From: Fibrobacter sp.
GTDB lineage: Bacteria > Fibrobacterota > Fibrobacteria > Fibrobacterales > Fibrobacteraceae
Length of the DNA stretch: 51,257 nucleotides
NCBI GenBank assembly: GCA_024398845.1
Contig: JAKSIM010000017.1
Location: 1-51,257 of the forward strand
Direction of reading: 5' to 3'
The position numbers and the translations under genes are program-made. Of this stretch, positions 8,353-15,906 are shown in pieces. Under the pieces are notes generated by a model, which saw only the letters and a list, made by a program, of their open reading frames with translations, was not told where the DNA came from and searched no databases. Position 1 is the stretch's first letter. Each line of letters opens with the position of its first letter.

Positions 8353-9198
8353 CTAGAGAATAAAGGTTCGGCCTGCGTAAACGAATACGCGGTGTTCCAG
8401 CCAAAGTTTGAGGGCGGCGGAAAGAGTGCGCTTTTCGATGTCTTTACCGAGTTCCACGAGTTCATCGATGCTTGCGGTTTCGGGCACGCGCTGAATGTCT
8501 TGACAAATAATTGGCCCTTGGTCCAGGTCTTCGGTGGCGAAGTGGGCTGTGGCTCCAATAATCTTGACGCCCTTGTGCCATGCCTGGTGGTATGGCTTTG
8601 CTCCCTTGAAGGCAGGCAAGAACCCGTGGTGGATGTTGATTACGCGATATTTGAATTCTTCGGTGAATTCTGCCGAAAGGATTTGCATGTAGCGGGCGAG
8701 AACCACTGTGTCCGTTTTGGTTTCGGCGATGATTTCGCGGAAACGGTTCTCGGGAATAGTCTTGTCCGGGTTGCTTGGTACGTAGTAGAAAGGAACTCCA
8801 AAGTTCCCGCCAATGGGGCCGAGGTCTGGGTGGTTACCGACGATGCAGCTGAATTCGCACGGAAGGTCTCCGTCGCGGTGCTTGAGCAGAAGGTCGTAAA
8901 GGCAGTGGTCTGTTTTGGATACGAAAATAGCTACACGCTCGGTTTTGGACGTGTCGAATAATTTCCAATTCAACTGGAGATGCGGGGCGAGCGTGTCGAG
9001 GTGCTTGTACACTTCGTTGATGTCGTTCGATTCCATGTCAAAAACGGCACGTAAAAAGAAAGTTTCAATATCCTTGGCGGTGTGCTGTTGGAGGTCAATG
9101 ATATTTGCTCCGGCCTTGGCAAGAACCTGCGTGGTGCCGGCAATTAGCCCTTTTTGGTCAGGGCAGTGTATTTGGAGAATGTAGCGAGTAATAGCCAT
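8353..9198 (-). CDS. purU: Formyltetrahydrofolate deformylase
   Basis: Hydrolyses 10-formyl-tetrahydrofolate to formate and tetrahydrofolate, supplying formate and balancing the one-carbon pool. The 281 residues from the ATG at 9198 equal the usual family length. An N-terminal ACT domain (YILQIHCPDQKGLIAG) is followed by a formyltransferase-like catalytic domain with NHPDLGPIG, VLARYMQILS, INIHHGFLPAFKGAKPY and IGATAHF. The catalytic Asn/His/Asp set is represented by NIHH and the Asp in EDLDQGPI. The longer in-frame extension upstream has no support. TACATT ends 6 nt before this ATG with no Shine-Dalgarno, so the transcript is probably leaderless. It is the first gene of a five-gene operon. 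Confidence 0.95.
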   Translation of the reverse strand: MAITRYILQIHCPDQKGLIAGTTQVLAKAGANIIDLQQHTAKDIETFFLRAVFDMESNDINEVYKHLDTLAPHLQLNWKLFDTSKTERVAIFVSKTDHCLYDLLLKHRDGDLPCEFSCIVGNHPDLGPIGGNFGVPFYYVPSNPDKTIPENRFREIIAETKTDTVVLARYMQILSAEFTEEFKYRVINIHHGFLPAFKGAKPYHQAWHKGVKIIGATAHFATEDLDQGPIICQDIQRVPETASIDELVELGKDIEKRTLSAALKLWLEHRVFVYAGRTFIL

Positions 9199-9204
9199 GC
9201 TTAA

Positions 9205-9210
9205 AATGTA
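9205..9210 (-). promoter_or_regulatory. -10-like hexamer directly before purU
   Basis: TACATT on the minus strand (context GCTACATTTTAAGC) ends 6 nt before the purU ATG. That distance would place the transcription start at or next to the start codon. Confidence 0.5.
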
Positions 9211-9298
9211 GCTAATTGTAAGTGGGGTGGTCTTGTGAATGTTTTCAAAAAAAGCTAACATTGGGTGTAGTACAACATCTCCAAAAGAAGGCTGAGAA

Positions 9299-10417
9299 GT
9301 GTTTAGCGGAAAAAGACTAGCAGTTTCCTGTGCGGCTCTTGCAATTATGAGCGCATCTTCATTTGCAATTATCCAAAAGTCCTGGGATAGTATTTTTAAT
9401 GCCGAAGGCGAAGGTGATTACACCTCTGCTAAAATTGAAGGCAATATCCGTATGGGCAAGTACACGCACTATAAAGAGGTGCAGCCTGTTTCGTTCAAGG
9501 TGAACGACGGCAAGTTCGTATTCTCTGTGGCGGGTAACTTGACGGTTCCTGCAGAGAAAATCGAAAAACAGAATTTTTATGGCGTTTGCCAAAAGACGCA
9601 AGAAGCTTGGATTTCTTACTTTGACAAGCCGATGGATTTTGATGGTGAAAGTCTTATCGTGAACATTGCCGGTGTGGATCTTGCTTGCGATAATGAACTT
9701 TACGCCGTCTCGGATCTTAGAATTAAGTTTGCAAACCCGAAGGCTCAGGAATACTGGGCCGCTAATATCGAAGGATACCAGAAGTACAAACGCGAAAAGC
9801 TGGTGGAATTCCGCAAGAACGAACAGGAACATCGTGCCGATATTCGTGGCAAGTCCGGTAGATTTACCGACCCGCGTGATGGTCAAGTTTACCGCACGGT
9901 TCAGGTGGAAGGTCGTGAATGGTTTGCACAGAACGTGAACTACAATGTTGAGGGGCATTCCTGGTGCTACGAAGATAAAGACAATTACTGCATGCGTAGC
10001 GGTCGTCTTTATGACTTGGAAGGCGCTCGCAAGGCTTGCCCCGAAGGTTGGCATTTACCGCGTGACCGCGAATGGGACGATATGCTTAAGGGCCTTACCG
10101 GTTGCTACGACGGTGTTGATAAGTGCGAAAAGTTTGCAAGTAAGCTTAAGGCCACTACGGGTTGGCAAGGCGGTGGCGGTACCGATGAATATGGCTTTAC
10201 CGTGTTCTCTTCGGGTTATCGCAAAGTCATTGGCAAATCTACAGTGCGCTACGAAGACATGGGTGAATACGCTGGTTTTTGGAGCGCCCAGAATGGTCGC
10301 AACGAAACCATCTGGCTTTGGTCCATGGGCCGCATGAGCGACCAGATGGTTCGCCAGTTGGTTCCGACTAACGCAAAGAACAATGGCTATTCTGTGCGTT
10401 GCATTAACGGTAACTAA
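9299..10417 (+). CDS. Exported TIGR02145 (Fibrobacter major paralogous domain) protein
   Basis: 372 residues starting at GTG 9299, with GAAGG 7 nt upstream. The signal peptide is MFSGKRLAVSCAALAIMSASSFA. The N-terminal half (about 25-185) is unrecognised. From about residue 190 the Fibrobacter paralogous domain is clear: FTDPRDGQVYRTVQVEGREW, AQNVNYNVEG, GRLYDLEGARKACPEGWHLP, REWDDMLKGLTG, DEYGFTVFSSGYR, AGFWSAQN, and SVRCINGN at the end. Four cysteines in the domain may form disulfides. This domain is expanded in Fibrobacter and found on surface or secreted proteins; its role is not established. A terminator follows at 10446. Confidence 0.9.
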   Translation: MFSGKRLAVSCAALAIMSASSFAIIQKSWDSIFNAEGEGDYTSAKIEGNIRMGKYTHYKEVQPVSFKVNDGKFVFSVAGNLTVPAEKIEKQNFYGVCQKTQEAWISYFDKPMDFDGESLIVNIAGVDLACDNELYAVSDLRIKFANPKAQEYWAANIEGYQKYKREKLVEFRKNEQEHRADIRGKSGRFTDPRDGQVYRTVQVEGREWFAQNVNYNVEGHSWCYEDKDNYCMRSGRLYDLEGARKACPEGWHLPRDREWDDMLKGLTGCYDGVDKCEKFASKLKATTGWQGGGGTDEYGFTVFSSGYRKVIGKSTVRYEDMGEYAGFWSAQNGRNETIWLWSMGRMSDQMVRQLVPTNAKNNGYSVRCINGN

Positions 10418-10426
10418 AGCGTTTGC

Positions 10427-11056
10427 TTAAAGTGATTGAATGAGCCCGCGGAGTTTTTCCGCGGCTTTTTTTATGTCGGGTTGTGCAACAATGGCGGAGA
10501 CCACCGCATAACCTTCAATGCCCATTCCTGCGAATTGCGGGATGGTGCGCTCGTTGATACCGCCGATGACGACGACGGGAATGTCAAAATCTTGCTTGAT
10601 GCGTTTCAAGTCGTCAAGCGGAGTGATGATGGCGTCGGTCTTGGTGCCTGTCGCAAACATTGCGCCAACTCCGAGGTAATCGGCGCCGTCCTGAACGGCT
10701 TTGGCGGCTTCGCTGTAGTTGCTTGCAGAAACTCCGATAATCATGTCGGGCCCGACGATTTTGCGGGCGACTGTGGCCGGAATGTCGCTTTGCCCGATGT
10801 GGATGCCTTCGGCGGCCACGGCAAGCGCGATATCTATACGGTCGTTGATAATGAGCGGAACGTGGCGCGGCTTGGTGATTTGCTGTACGCGCTTCGCGAG
10901 TTCGTAGAACTCGCGGGTGCAGCAATCCTTTTCGCGGAGCTGCACCACCGTGGCCCCTCCGGCGATGGACTGTTCTACGGATTCTTCAATCGTCTTGCAG
11001 CTCATGAGGCCGCGGTCCGTGCATAAATAGAGCGAATAGTCAATATTAGACTTCAT
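10427..11056 (-). CDS. thiE: Thiamine-phosphate synthase
   Basis: Joins HMP-pyrophosphate and thiazole phosphate to give thiamine phosphate. The 209 residues from ATG 11056 start [17 protein letters not shown], as expected of the TIM barrel. Substrate-binding sequences are [55 protein letters not shown] and PVVVIGGIN. The start lies 11 nt inside the end of thiM, so translation is coupled. The last codons ([10 protein letters not shown]) are encoded by one arm of the terminator hairpin of the convergent gene at 9299-10417. Confidence 0.96.
   Translation of the reverse strand: MKSNIDYSLYLCTDRGLMSCKTIEESVEQSIAGGATVVQLREKDCCTREFYELAKRVQQITKPRHVPLIINDRIDIALAVAAEGIHIGQSDIPATVARKIVGPDMIIGVSASNYSEAAKAVQDGADYLGVGAMFATGTKTDAIITPLDDLKRIKQDFDIPVVVIGGINERTIPQFAGMGIEGYAVVSAIVAQPDIKKAAEKLRGLIQSL
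10446..10472 (+). terminator. Intrinsic terminator of the TIGR02145 gene, inside thiE
   Basis: CCGCGG (10446-10451), a short T-rich loop, CCGCGG (10459-10464), then a run of seven T. It ends the plus-strand gene, but the whole hairpin lies inside the coding 3' end of thiE on the other strand. Confidence 0.85.
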
Positions 11057-11939
11057 TGATTTTTGCCTTTTCGCGGAAGGTTGCCGCATCCATTTGGCTA
11101 ATGGCGTCAAGGAGAGCTACGTGGAAACTGCCCGTGCCGAAACCTGTTCCCGCGTGCGTTAAGCGATCTTTGGCGAGTTCGCCAGCAATGCCTGTGGTTG
11201 CAATGCCAGCGATGGCCGCATTAAAGTAATTGGCGGAGGAACTTGTTTGGTGGCTTGCAAAAACTGTGCCGCACAATGCGCCGATGAGGGCTGTTGTCAT
11301 GCAGCCGGTTCCTGTAACGCGGGCGAGGTCAGCAACTCCGTTTGCAATGCGATAAACTTTTCTACCATCGCTTACGGTATCGATTTCGCCAGTGATGGCG
11401 GCGACGCAGTTGTGTTCCTTGGCGACTTTGTTGGCGATGGCCACCGGGTCTTTGGATTCGTCTTCGGCGGCAGAATCAACTCCTTTCGTCGAAACTTCTA
11501 ACCCTGCAATAAAGCTCATTTCGGAGAGGTTCCCGCGAATTACGGCCATGCGCACGCTTTGGAGCATGCGTTGCGTTGACTCGTTGCGGTAAGCGCTGGC
11601 GCCTGCACCCACAGGGTCAAAAATCACGGGAATTTTCAATGCATTTGCCTTTTTGCCTGCGGCAATCATTGATTCCACGGTACGTGCGTTGAGGGTGCCG
11701 ATGTTCAGTACGAGGGCCTTGGAAATTTTTACGATGTCGGCGACTTCACGAAGGTCGTCGGCCATAATTGGAGATGCACCGAGCGCCAAAATGGCGTTTG
11801 CACAATCGTTTGCGGTTACGTAATTTGTAATGCAATGGATGAGTGGCTTTAGTTCCCGCACAATCGGCAATAAATTTGCTAGTGCGCCAAATCTCTCGTC
11901 TCTCGTCTGTAGGCCGAAGGCCGTTCTCTCGTCTAACAT
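11046..11939 (-). CDS. thiM: Hydroxyethylthiazole kinase with repeat-encoded N-terminus
   Basis: Phosphorylates hydroxyethylthiazole for thiamine salvage. The body is canonical: [54 protein letters not shown], and the ATP site region ITGEIDTV with [15 protein letters not shown]. The start ATG 11939 is set by AAGGA 5 nt upstream, at the 3' edge of a TPP riboswitch. The first 17 or so residues ([16 protein letters not shown]) do not belong to the family. They are the translation of a hairpin repeat also found at 12170-12218 outside genes. The usual family N-terminus would begin near [11 protein letters not shown]. It overlaps thiE by 11 nt. Confidence 0.95.
   Translation of the reverse strand: MLDERTAFGLQTRDERFGALANLLPIVRELKPLIHCITNYVTANDCANAILALGASPIMADDLREVADIVKISKALVLNIGTLNARTVESMIAAGKKANALKIPVIFDPVGAGASAYRNESTQRMLQSVRMAVIRGNLSEMSFIAGLEVSTKGVDSAAEDESKDPVAIANKVAKEHNCVAAITGEIDTVSDGRKVYRIANGVADLARVTGTGCMTTALIGALCGTVFASHQTSSSANYFNAAIAGIATTGIAGELAKDRLTHAGTGFGTGSFHVALLDAISQMDAATFREKAKINEV
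11891..11936. repeat. Hairpin repeat forming the first codons of thiM
   Basis: TCTCGTCTCTCGTCTGT, then GGCC-GAA-GGCC (11912-11922), then GTTCTCTCGTCT. The same order with a different stem (GGCGC-GAA-GCGCC) is at 12170-12218. Here it is in frame and lies between the thiM start codon and the conserved body. Confidence 0.8.
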
Positions 11940-11944
11940 ATATA

Positions 11945-12025
11945 TCCTTATCGCTGGTATTACCCAGATCAAGTTTGCGGGTCGAAGGTTTTATCCTTCC
12001 TCTCAGCCGGTTTCCCAGCTCCCCG
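11945..12025 (-). promoter_or_regulatory. TPP (THI-box) riboswitch controlling thiM-thiE
   Basis: The minus strand reads CGGGGAGCTGGGAAACCGG, CTGAGA, a short P3-type arm GAAGGATAAAACCTTC, then GACCCGCAAACTTGATCTGG and GTAATACCAGCGATAAGGA. These are the signature segments of the thiamine-pyrophosphate aptamer (CUGAGA and the CUUGAUCUGG/GUAAUACCAGCG block). The thiM ribosome-binding site AAGGA is the last part of the aptamer (11945-11949), so control by hiding that site is likely; no separate terminator is visible. Upstream DNA is heptamer repeat. Confidence 0.95.
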
Positions 12026-12031
12026 TTTTTT

Positions 12032-12160
12032 AGTGGCTAGTGGTTGGTGGTTGGTGGAAAGTTTGGCGGCTGCGCCGCGTTATAAGATGCGCCTCCAGCG
12101 CCTAACTATATCCTGTTTACCAACCACTGCATACTAACCACTGCATCCTCGCACCTCAGA
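12032..12160. repeat. Heptamer-period repeat block upstream of the TPP riboswitch
   Basis: TAGTGGC-TAGTGGT-TGGTGGT heptamers, a GCGGC-TGC-GCCGC hairpin (about 12065-12077), a second GCGC-containing palindrome (about 12089-12101), then CTGTTTACCAACCACT and CATACTAACCACT segments. The thiM promoter has to lie in or beyond this block. Its order parallels the block upstream of map. Confidence 0.75.
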
Positions 12161-12169
12161 GCGCAGCGA

Positions 12170-12218
12170 CCTCTCTCGTCTCTCGTCTGTAGGCGCGAAG
12201 CGCCGTTCTTTCGTCTTT
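12170..12218. repeat. Hairpin repeat, intergenic copy of the thiM N-terminal repeat
   Basis: CTCTCTCGTCTCTCGTCTGT, GGCGC-GAA-GCGCC (12192-12204), GTTCTTTCGTCTTT. Flanks match the copy in thiM, and the stem bases differ but stay paired. It is followed by CTACATTTG, a -10-like string. Confidence 0.75.
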
Positions 12219-12228
12219 CCCTACATTT

Positions 12229-12295
12229 GCACACTTCGTGTGCGATTCGCTTCGCCTCGGTCATGGGCAAGCGAGCTTGCCCGCGACTCTCGGCT
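12229..12295. repeat. Double-hairpin intergenic repeat, copy 2
   Basis: Hairpin one is GCACAC-TTC-GTGTGC (12229-12243), spacer GATTCGCTTCGCCTCGGTCA, hairpin two GGGCAAGC-GA-GCTTGCCC (12265-12282), tail GCGACTCTCGG. Both stems are perfect and differ in sequence from copies 1 and 3. Confidence 0.85.
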
Positions 12296-12305
12296 TGCTA
12301 CATTT

Positions 12306-12374
12306 GCACGCTTCGCGTGCGATGCTCGTCGGCTCGGTCATAGAAACAAGCAAGCTTGTTTCTGCGACGCTCGC
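12306..12374. repeat. Double-hairpin intergenic repeat, copy 3
   Basis: Hairpin one is GCACGC-TTC-GCGTGC (12306-12320), spacer GATGCTCGTCGGCTCGGTCA, hairpin two AGAAACAAGC-AA-GCTTGTTTCT (12342-12363, 10 bp stem), tail GCGACGCTCG. It abuts the 3' end of argS, 5 nt before the stop codon, and copy 2 precedes it in direct orientation. Confidence 0.85.
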
Positions 12375-12378
12375 CTCC

Positions 12379-14091
12379 TTACATCTGCCTAATCGGGAAG
12401 AGGCCGAGGAGATCGAGTACGTTCTCGAGCACAATCTGGGTTGATTGCACAAGGAACAAACGGGACTTTTCTTCGACGCTTCCAAGCACGCGGTCTTCGT
12501 GGATGAACTTGTGGGCGGCTTCGGCAATTTCCAATGCATACTGGGCCAAAACGCTAGGTTCATCGTCCTTGACAGCGGCGAGAATCTTCTCCGCTTTCTT
12601 TGAAAGAATGTTGATGAGGCTGTAGGCGGCATCGTCTGTAAGTTGGGCGAAGTCCACGTCCTTCACGTCCACCGTGTAGCCTGCTTTTCGCATAATGCTG
12701 CAAAGACGCACGTGGGCGTTCTGAACGTACGGACCCGTATCGCCTTCGAAACTCATCACGGCGTCCCAGTCAAAACGCACGTCCTTCAGGCGGCTGTTCT
12801 TGAGGTCGTTGAAGGTGATGGCGCTAATGCCGATTTCGCGAGCGATGATTTCCTTGTTCTCGAGTTCCGGATTCTTCTCGTCGATGAATTCCAAAATCTT
12901 CTTTTGAGCGGCTTCAATCACGTCGCGGAGAAGGCTTGCGGTTCCTGTACGAGTTTTGCCCTTTTCCCATTTGCCGTCCACCATCTGGAGGATTACGCCA
13001 AACGGAATGTGGTACATATCCTTGTACCATTCACGGCCCATCTTTTTAAGCACGTGGAATACCTGCTTAAAGTGGAGCGCCTGGCCCAAGTCCACCACGT
13101 AGAGACACTTGTCAAAGTTGTATTCTTTTTTGCGGTAAATGGCTGCGGCCAAGTCGCGGGTTGCATACAACGTGCTGCCGTCGCTCTTGCGAATGAGGCA
13201 CGGGTTCAAGTCGAACTCGTCAAGCATCACCACGTCGCGTTCCTGGCTGTTCACCATCAAGTTCTTTTCGCGGAGTTCGTCCAACACGGCCGGAATCTTG
13301 TCTTCAAAGAAACTTTCACCCGTGTAGTGGTCAAAGCTCACGCCCATCATATCGTAAATGCGCATGAGTTCGCGGAGTGTTGCGGCGCGGAAGGCCGTCC
13401 ACAGCTTGCGGTAAAATTCATCACCCTGTTCAAGCTTTGTGAATGCGGCGCGTGCTTCGTCTTCGAGGCCCGGCTCGTCCTTGCTTACGCGGGAGAAGGA
13501 TGCGTACAAAACATTCAGTTCCTTCACGGTAAGGCCGTTCAAGGTGGCGTCGTCCGTCGGGAGTTTTTCGCGGAGGTACATCACGATGAGTTTACCGAAA
13601 GCGGTGCCCCAGTCTCCCAGGTGGTTGATGCGTTCAACCTTGTAGCCAGCAGCCTTGTAAATGCGGGCGAGGGAGTTTCCAATCATCGTGGAGCGCAGGT
13701 GGTGGAAGGCAAGTTCCTTACCGATGTTCGGGGAACTGTAGTCAATGCACACAACTTTGCCGTTCGATGCTGCGTGACCGTAGGTGAGGCCCTTTGCTGC
13801 GATTTCGTCCAAGGTGGACTTTGCGAGGAATCCGCGGTCAATAAAGAAGTTCAGGTAACCATTCACGGCTTCCACTTTAGAAAGTCCTGCGGGGAGCTTT
13901 ACCTGGGAAGCTAAGTCCTCGGCGATGAGCTTCGGGGCCTTGCGCAAAGTCTTTGCCAAGGAGAAGCAGGGAATGGTAAAGTTTCCGTGCGTGGTGTCAG
14001 GCGGCACGGAGATAAGCTTCAAAGCGGCTTCGGCGGTAAAGCTGCCGGTCGCTTCGAGGGCGCTTGCAATTTCTTGCTCAAACGAGTTCAT
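12379..14091 (-). CDS. argS: Arginyl-tRNA synthetase
   Basis: Charges tRNA-Arg. 570 residues from ATG 14091 (MNSFEQEIASALE), with AAGAAGAG upstream; a GTG 9 nt earlier is a less likely start. The N-terminal Add1 domain is followed by the class I HIGH-type motif in NIGKELAFHHLRSTMIGNSL, INHLGDWGTAFGKL, YATRDLAAAIYR and a KMSK-loop position that reads KGKTRTGT, without a canonical KMSK, as in many ArgRS. The C-terminal anticodon-binding DALR domain ends LLGLFPIRQM. It is the last gene of a four-gene overlapping operon and starts 14 nt inside rsfS. Confidence 0.96.
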   Translation of the reverse strand: MNSFEQEIASALEATGSFTAEAALKLISVPPDTTHGNFTIPCFSLAKTLRKAPKLIAEDLASQVKLPAGLSKVEAVNGYLNFFIDRGFLAKSTLDEIAAKGLTYGHAASNGKVVCIDYSSPNIGKELAFHHLRSTMIGNSLARIYKAAGYKVERINHLGDWGTAFGKLIVMYLREKLPTDDATLNGLTVKELNVLYASFSRVSKDEPGLEDEARAAFTKLEQGDEFYRKLWTAFRAATLRELMRIYDMMGVSFDHYTGESFFEDKIPAVLDELREKNLMVNSQERDVVMLDEFDLNPCLIRKSDGSTLYATRDLAAAIYRKKEYNFDKCLYVVDLGQALHFKQVFHVLKKMGREWYKDMYHIPFGVILQMVDGKWEKGKTRTGTASLLRDVIEAAQKKILEFIDEKNPELENKEIIAREIGISAITFNDLKNSRLKDVRFDWDAVMSFEGDTGPYVQNAHVRLCSIMRKAGYTVDVKDVDFAQLTDDAAYSLINILSKKAEKILAAVKDDEPSVLAQYALEIAEAAHKFIHEDRVLGSVEEKSRLFLVQSTQIVLENVLDLLGLFPIRQM

Positions 14092-14494
14092 TGTCGTCAC
14101 TCTTCTTGTTCTTGTTATTCTTGACGAAGTCGGCTTCGTTCAGTTCCATAATCTTGCCGTCGGCATACAGACGGTCAAGTGCAATTTCGTTGCGCTTTTC
14201 TTCTTCGAACAGGTGGACCATCAGGTCAAGGCCCGCGTCAAATACGGCCCAACGCACGCCTTCCTTGTATTCCACACCCACGGAAGGAAGCTTGTTCGCC
14301 TTGAATTCCTTGTGGAATTCGTTCAAGATGGCTTGCATCTGGGCTTCGCTTTCGCAAGTGGCGATGAGGAAAAAGTCCGTCACGTCCTTGATGCCGCGCA
14401 GGTCAATGAGCTGCACGTTTTGGGCGCGGAGCTCAAAGAGAATACTTGCGCCAAGCTGGATGGCTTCCGGAAGATCTTTCTTATTCGTTGTCAT
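14078..14494 (-). CDS. rsfS: Ribosomal silencing factor RsfS (Iojap family)
   Basis: Binds ribosomal protein L14 and blocks subunit joining in nutrient limitation. From ATG 14494 (MTTNKKDLPEAIQLG), with GGGAG 7 nt upstream, it is 138 residues. Core family features are visible: VQLIDLRGIKDVTDFFLIAT, SEAQMQAILNE, VEYKEGVRWAVFDAG, LMVHLFEEEKRNEIALDRLY. The C-terminal tail is Lys/Asn/Asp-rich and longer than the minimal family. It overlaps the LytR_C lipoprotein gene (14 nt) and argS (14 nt). Confidence 0.92.
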   Translation of the reverse strand: MTTNKKDLPEAIQLGASILFELRAQNVQLIDLRGIKDVTDFFLIATCESEAQMQAILNEFHKEFKANKLPSVGVEYKEGVRWAVFDAGLDLMVHLFEEEKRNEIALDRLYADGKIMELNEADFVKNNKNKKSDDNELV

Positions 14495-14894
14495 TGTTTT
14501 CTCCCTGTTCGGGTTCAATTATTTTATGAAAATCTTTGCCAATATAGACCGAGGCGTCTACGACAGATCTCTTGCTTACGACCGTCATTACATTATCTGT
14601 TTTGATGGCTCGAGCAAGGGCCTGGGCCCCCTCCCATTCCGGGTTCCTGATGACCACGATGGTTTCGTCGTAGTTTTGCAGGCGGTCGTTCTTATAACTG
14701 ACGACATCGAATCCGTTTTCACGTAAAAACGTTCTCATTTTGCCTGCAGCGCCCTGTTCGCCGCAACTGTTCAAAACCTCCACGTCGCCAGCGTAGTGGC
14801 GCACGATGTGGACTTCTTCCTTGACTTCTTCTTTGCAACCTGCAAAAAGAATCGCAGTTAAAAAAATTGCGGTTAAATAGACTTTATTGAACAT
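14481..14894 (-). CDS. Lipoprotein with a LytR C-terminal (LytR_C) domain
   Basis: 137 residues from ATG 14894, which overlaps the upstream stop as TAATG. The lipobox is ILFAGC. The mature part is essentially one LytR_C domain: VEVLNSCGEQGAAGKMRTFL, ENGFDVVSYKNDRLQNYDET, VVIRNPEWEGAQALARAI, then VDASVYIGKDFHKII. This domain usually sits behind an LCP catalytic domain in wall-polymer ligases, but there is no LCP domain here. Linkage to rsfS is a familiar arrangement for LytR-type genes. The function of a stand-alone, membrane-tethered LytR_C domain is unknown. Confidence 0.8.
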   Translation of the reverse strand: MFNKVYLTAIFLTAILFAGCKEEVKEEVHIVRHYAGDVEVLNSCGEQGAAGKMRTFLRENGFDVVSYKNDRLQNYDETIVVIRNPEWEGAQALARAIKTDNVMTVVSKRSVVDASVYIGKDFHKIIEPEQGENNDNE

Positions 14895-15493
14895 TACCTG
14901 TAAAATGTAGAATTTCTTCGCGTTTCGTAGGGGTAATAGGGATCGCGCCAAGGCCCATAAGCCTTCCACATATCGCTTTCGTTCACAAACATGACTCGTA
15001 GGGAGGTGTTTTCTGTGGGCTTGTATTCTAGTTCAACGTCAGGCAATATAAATTGTACTCGTCCTTGACGAATATCTTCGCGTTCCAATCCCCATGGGGT
15101 ATGAAGTGAAGCGTATAGCGGCATCCATAACCCCAAATCTGCATACAAATGAAGTTCCGGCGTAAATTCGTAGGCTAAATGTGCTAAATAGCTGGTTTGG
15201 CTAATGCTACCGAGAGGTCCGCTCATAAAACTTACTGAATAAGTGTATGCGACGCTTAATGCGGGGTCGATTGTTTCTTTACGCAAAAGCCTATTGGGGT
15301 CAAAGTTCTCGCGATTCCATGGAATTCCGTCATCTGCAGCAACGTAGACCGTGTCGTAAACCGTATCGACAGGGGCGGTTCCCGTTGATTGTGCCGTATG
15401 CGCTGTGTCTATTTTTGCTTGCGGATTGAGGGCGAGCTGGGCAAAGGCGCTCGTCGCAAAAGCAAAGCATAAAACTACAGAGGTTAACCGCAT
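14894..15493 (-). CDS. Exported protein, probable outer-membrane or periplasmic
   Basis: 199 residues with signal peptide MRLTSVVLCFAFATSAFA. After a Thr/Asp-rich linker (VDTVYDTVYVAADDG) the second half has barrel-like strands: VAYTYSVSFMSGPLGS, AHLAYEFTPELHLYADLGLW, LPDVELEYKPTENTSLRVMF. The end is Tyr/Arg-rich. No family recognised. TATATT ends 6 nt before the ATG and there is no ribosome-binding site, suggesting a leaderless start for the operon with LytR_C, rsfS and argS. Confidence 0.65.
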   Translation of the reverse strand: MRLTSVVLCFAFATSAFAQLALNPQAKIDTAHTAQSTGTAPVDTVYDTVYVAADDGIPWNRENFDPNRLLRKETIDPALSVAYTYSVSFMSGPLGSISQTSYLAHLAYEFTPELHLYADLGLWMPLYASLHTPWGLEREDIRQGRVQFILPDVELEYKPTENTSLRVMFVNESDMWKAYGPWRDPYYPYETRRNSTFYR

Positions 15494-15499
15494 ATTATC

Positions 15500-15505
15500 A
15501 ATATA
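15500..15505 (-). promoter_or_regulatory. -10-like hexamer of the LytR_C-rsfS-argS operon
   Basis: TATATT on the minus strand (context GCTATATTGATAAT) ends 6 nt before ATG 15493. Confidence 0.5.
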
Positions 15506-15550
15506 GCAACAATCGCTCAAAATAAAAAAAAGCCGCTTTACGGCAGCCTT

Positions 15551-15898
15551 TTAAATGATTTCGTTTTTCGCGTTAACGCGGATGACTGTTGGTTTCCAGT
15601 TCTTGGCTTCTTCGGGACTCATGGTGGCGTAGGCGACAATAATGACCAAGTCGCCTGGCTGTACGAGTCTTGCCGCGGCGCCATTCAGGCAAATGACACC
15701 GGAACCGGCTTTACCTTCAATAACGTAGGTGTCCAGTCGGTTGCCGTTGTTCACGTCCAAAACGCCAACTTTTTCGAAGGGGAGTATGCCTGCAGCATCC
15801 ATCAAGTCGCGAGCGATAGTGATGGACCCCTCGTAATTTAAATTTGCGTCTGTTACTGTGGCGCGGTGTATTTTTGCTTTTAATAGTTCAAGCTGCAT
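15551..15898 (-). CDS. panD: Aspartate 1-decarboxylase proenzyme
   Basis: Makes beta-alanine for pantothenate and coenzyme A. 115 residues from ATG 15898. The self-cleavage site Gly24-Ser25 (NYEGSITI), which yields the pyruvoyl cofactor, is exactly at the family position. Lys9 ([14 protein letters not shown]), [10 protein letters not shown] and NGAAARL are also present, followed by [13 protein letters not shown]. It starts 8 nt after the stop of the upstream exported-protein gene, so they form one transcript. No other pantothenate genes are in the window. Confidence 0.95.
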   Translation of the reverse strand: MQLELLKAKIHRATVTDANLNYEGSITIARDLMDAAGILPFEKVGVLDVNNGNRLDTYVIEGKAGSGVICLNGAAARLVQPGDLVIIVAYATMSPEEAKNWKPTVIRVNAKNEII

Positions 15899-15906
15899 AG
15901 CGCTGC

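Noticed and set aside
9199..9261. N-terminal extension of purU to 9261
   Set aside because: The extension has no ribosome site, contains the predicted -10, and the 281-residue form equals the family length.
12238..12444. 68-codon plus-strand open frame
   Set aside because: Lies across the double-hairpin repeats and the argS 3' end; the peptide simply reads the hairpin arms.
12643..13914. 423-codon plus-strand open frame
   Set aside because: Antisense to argS, same Val/His-rich composition as the other shadows.
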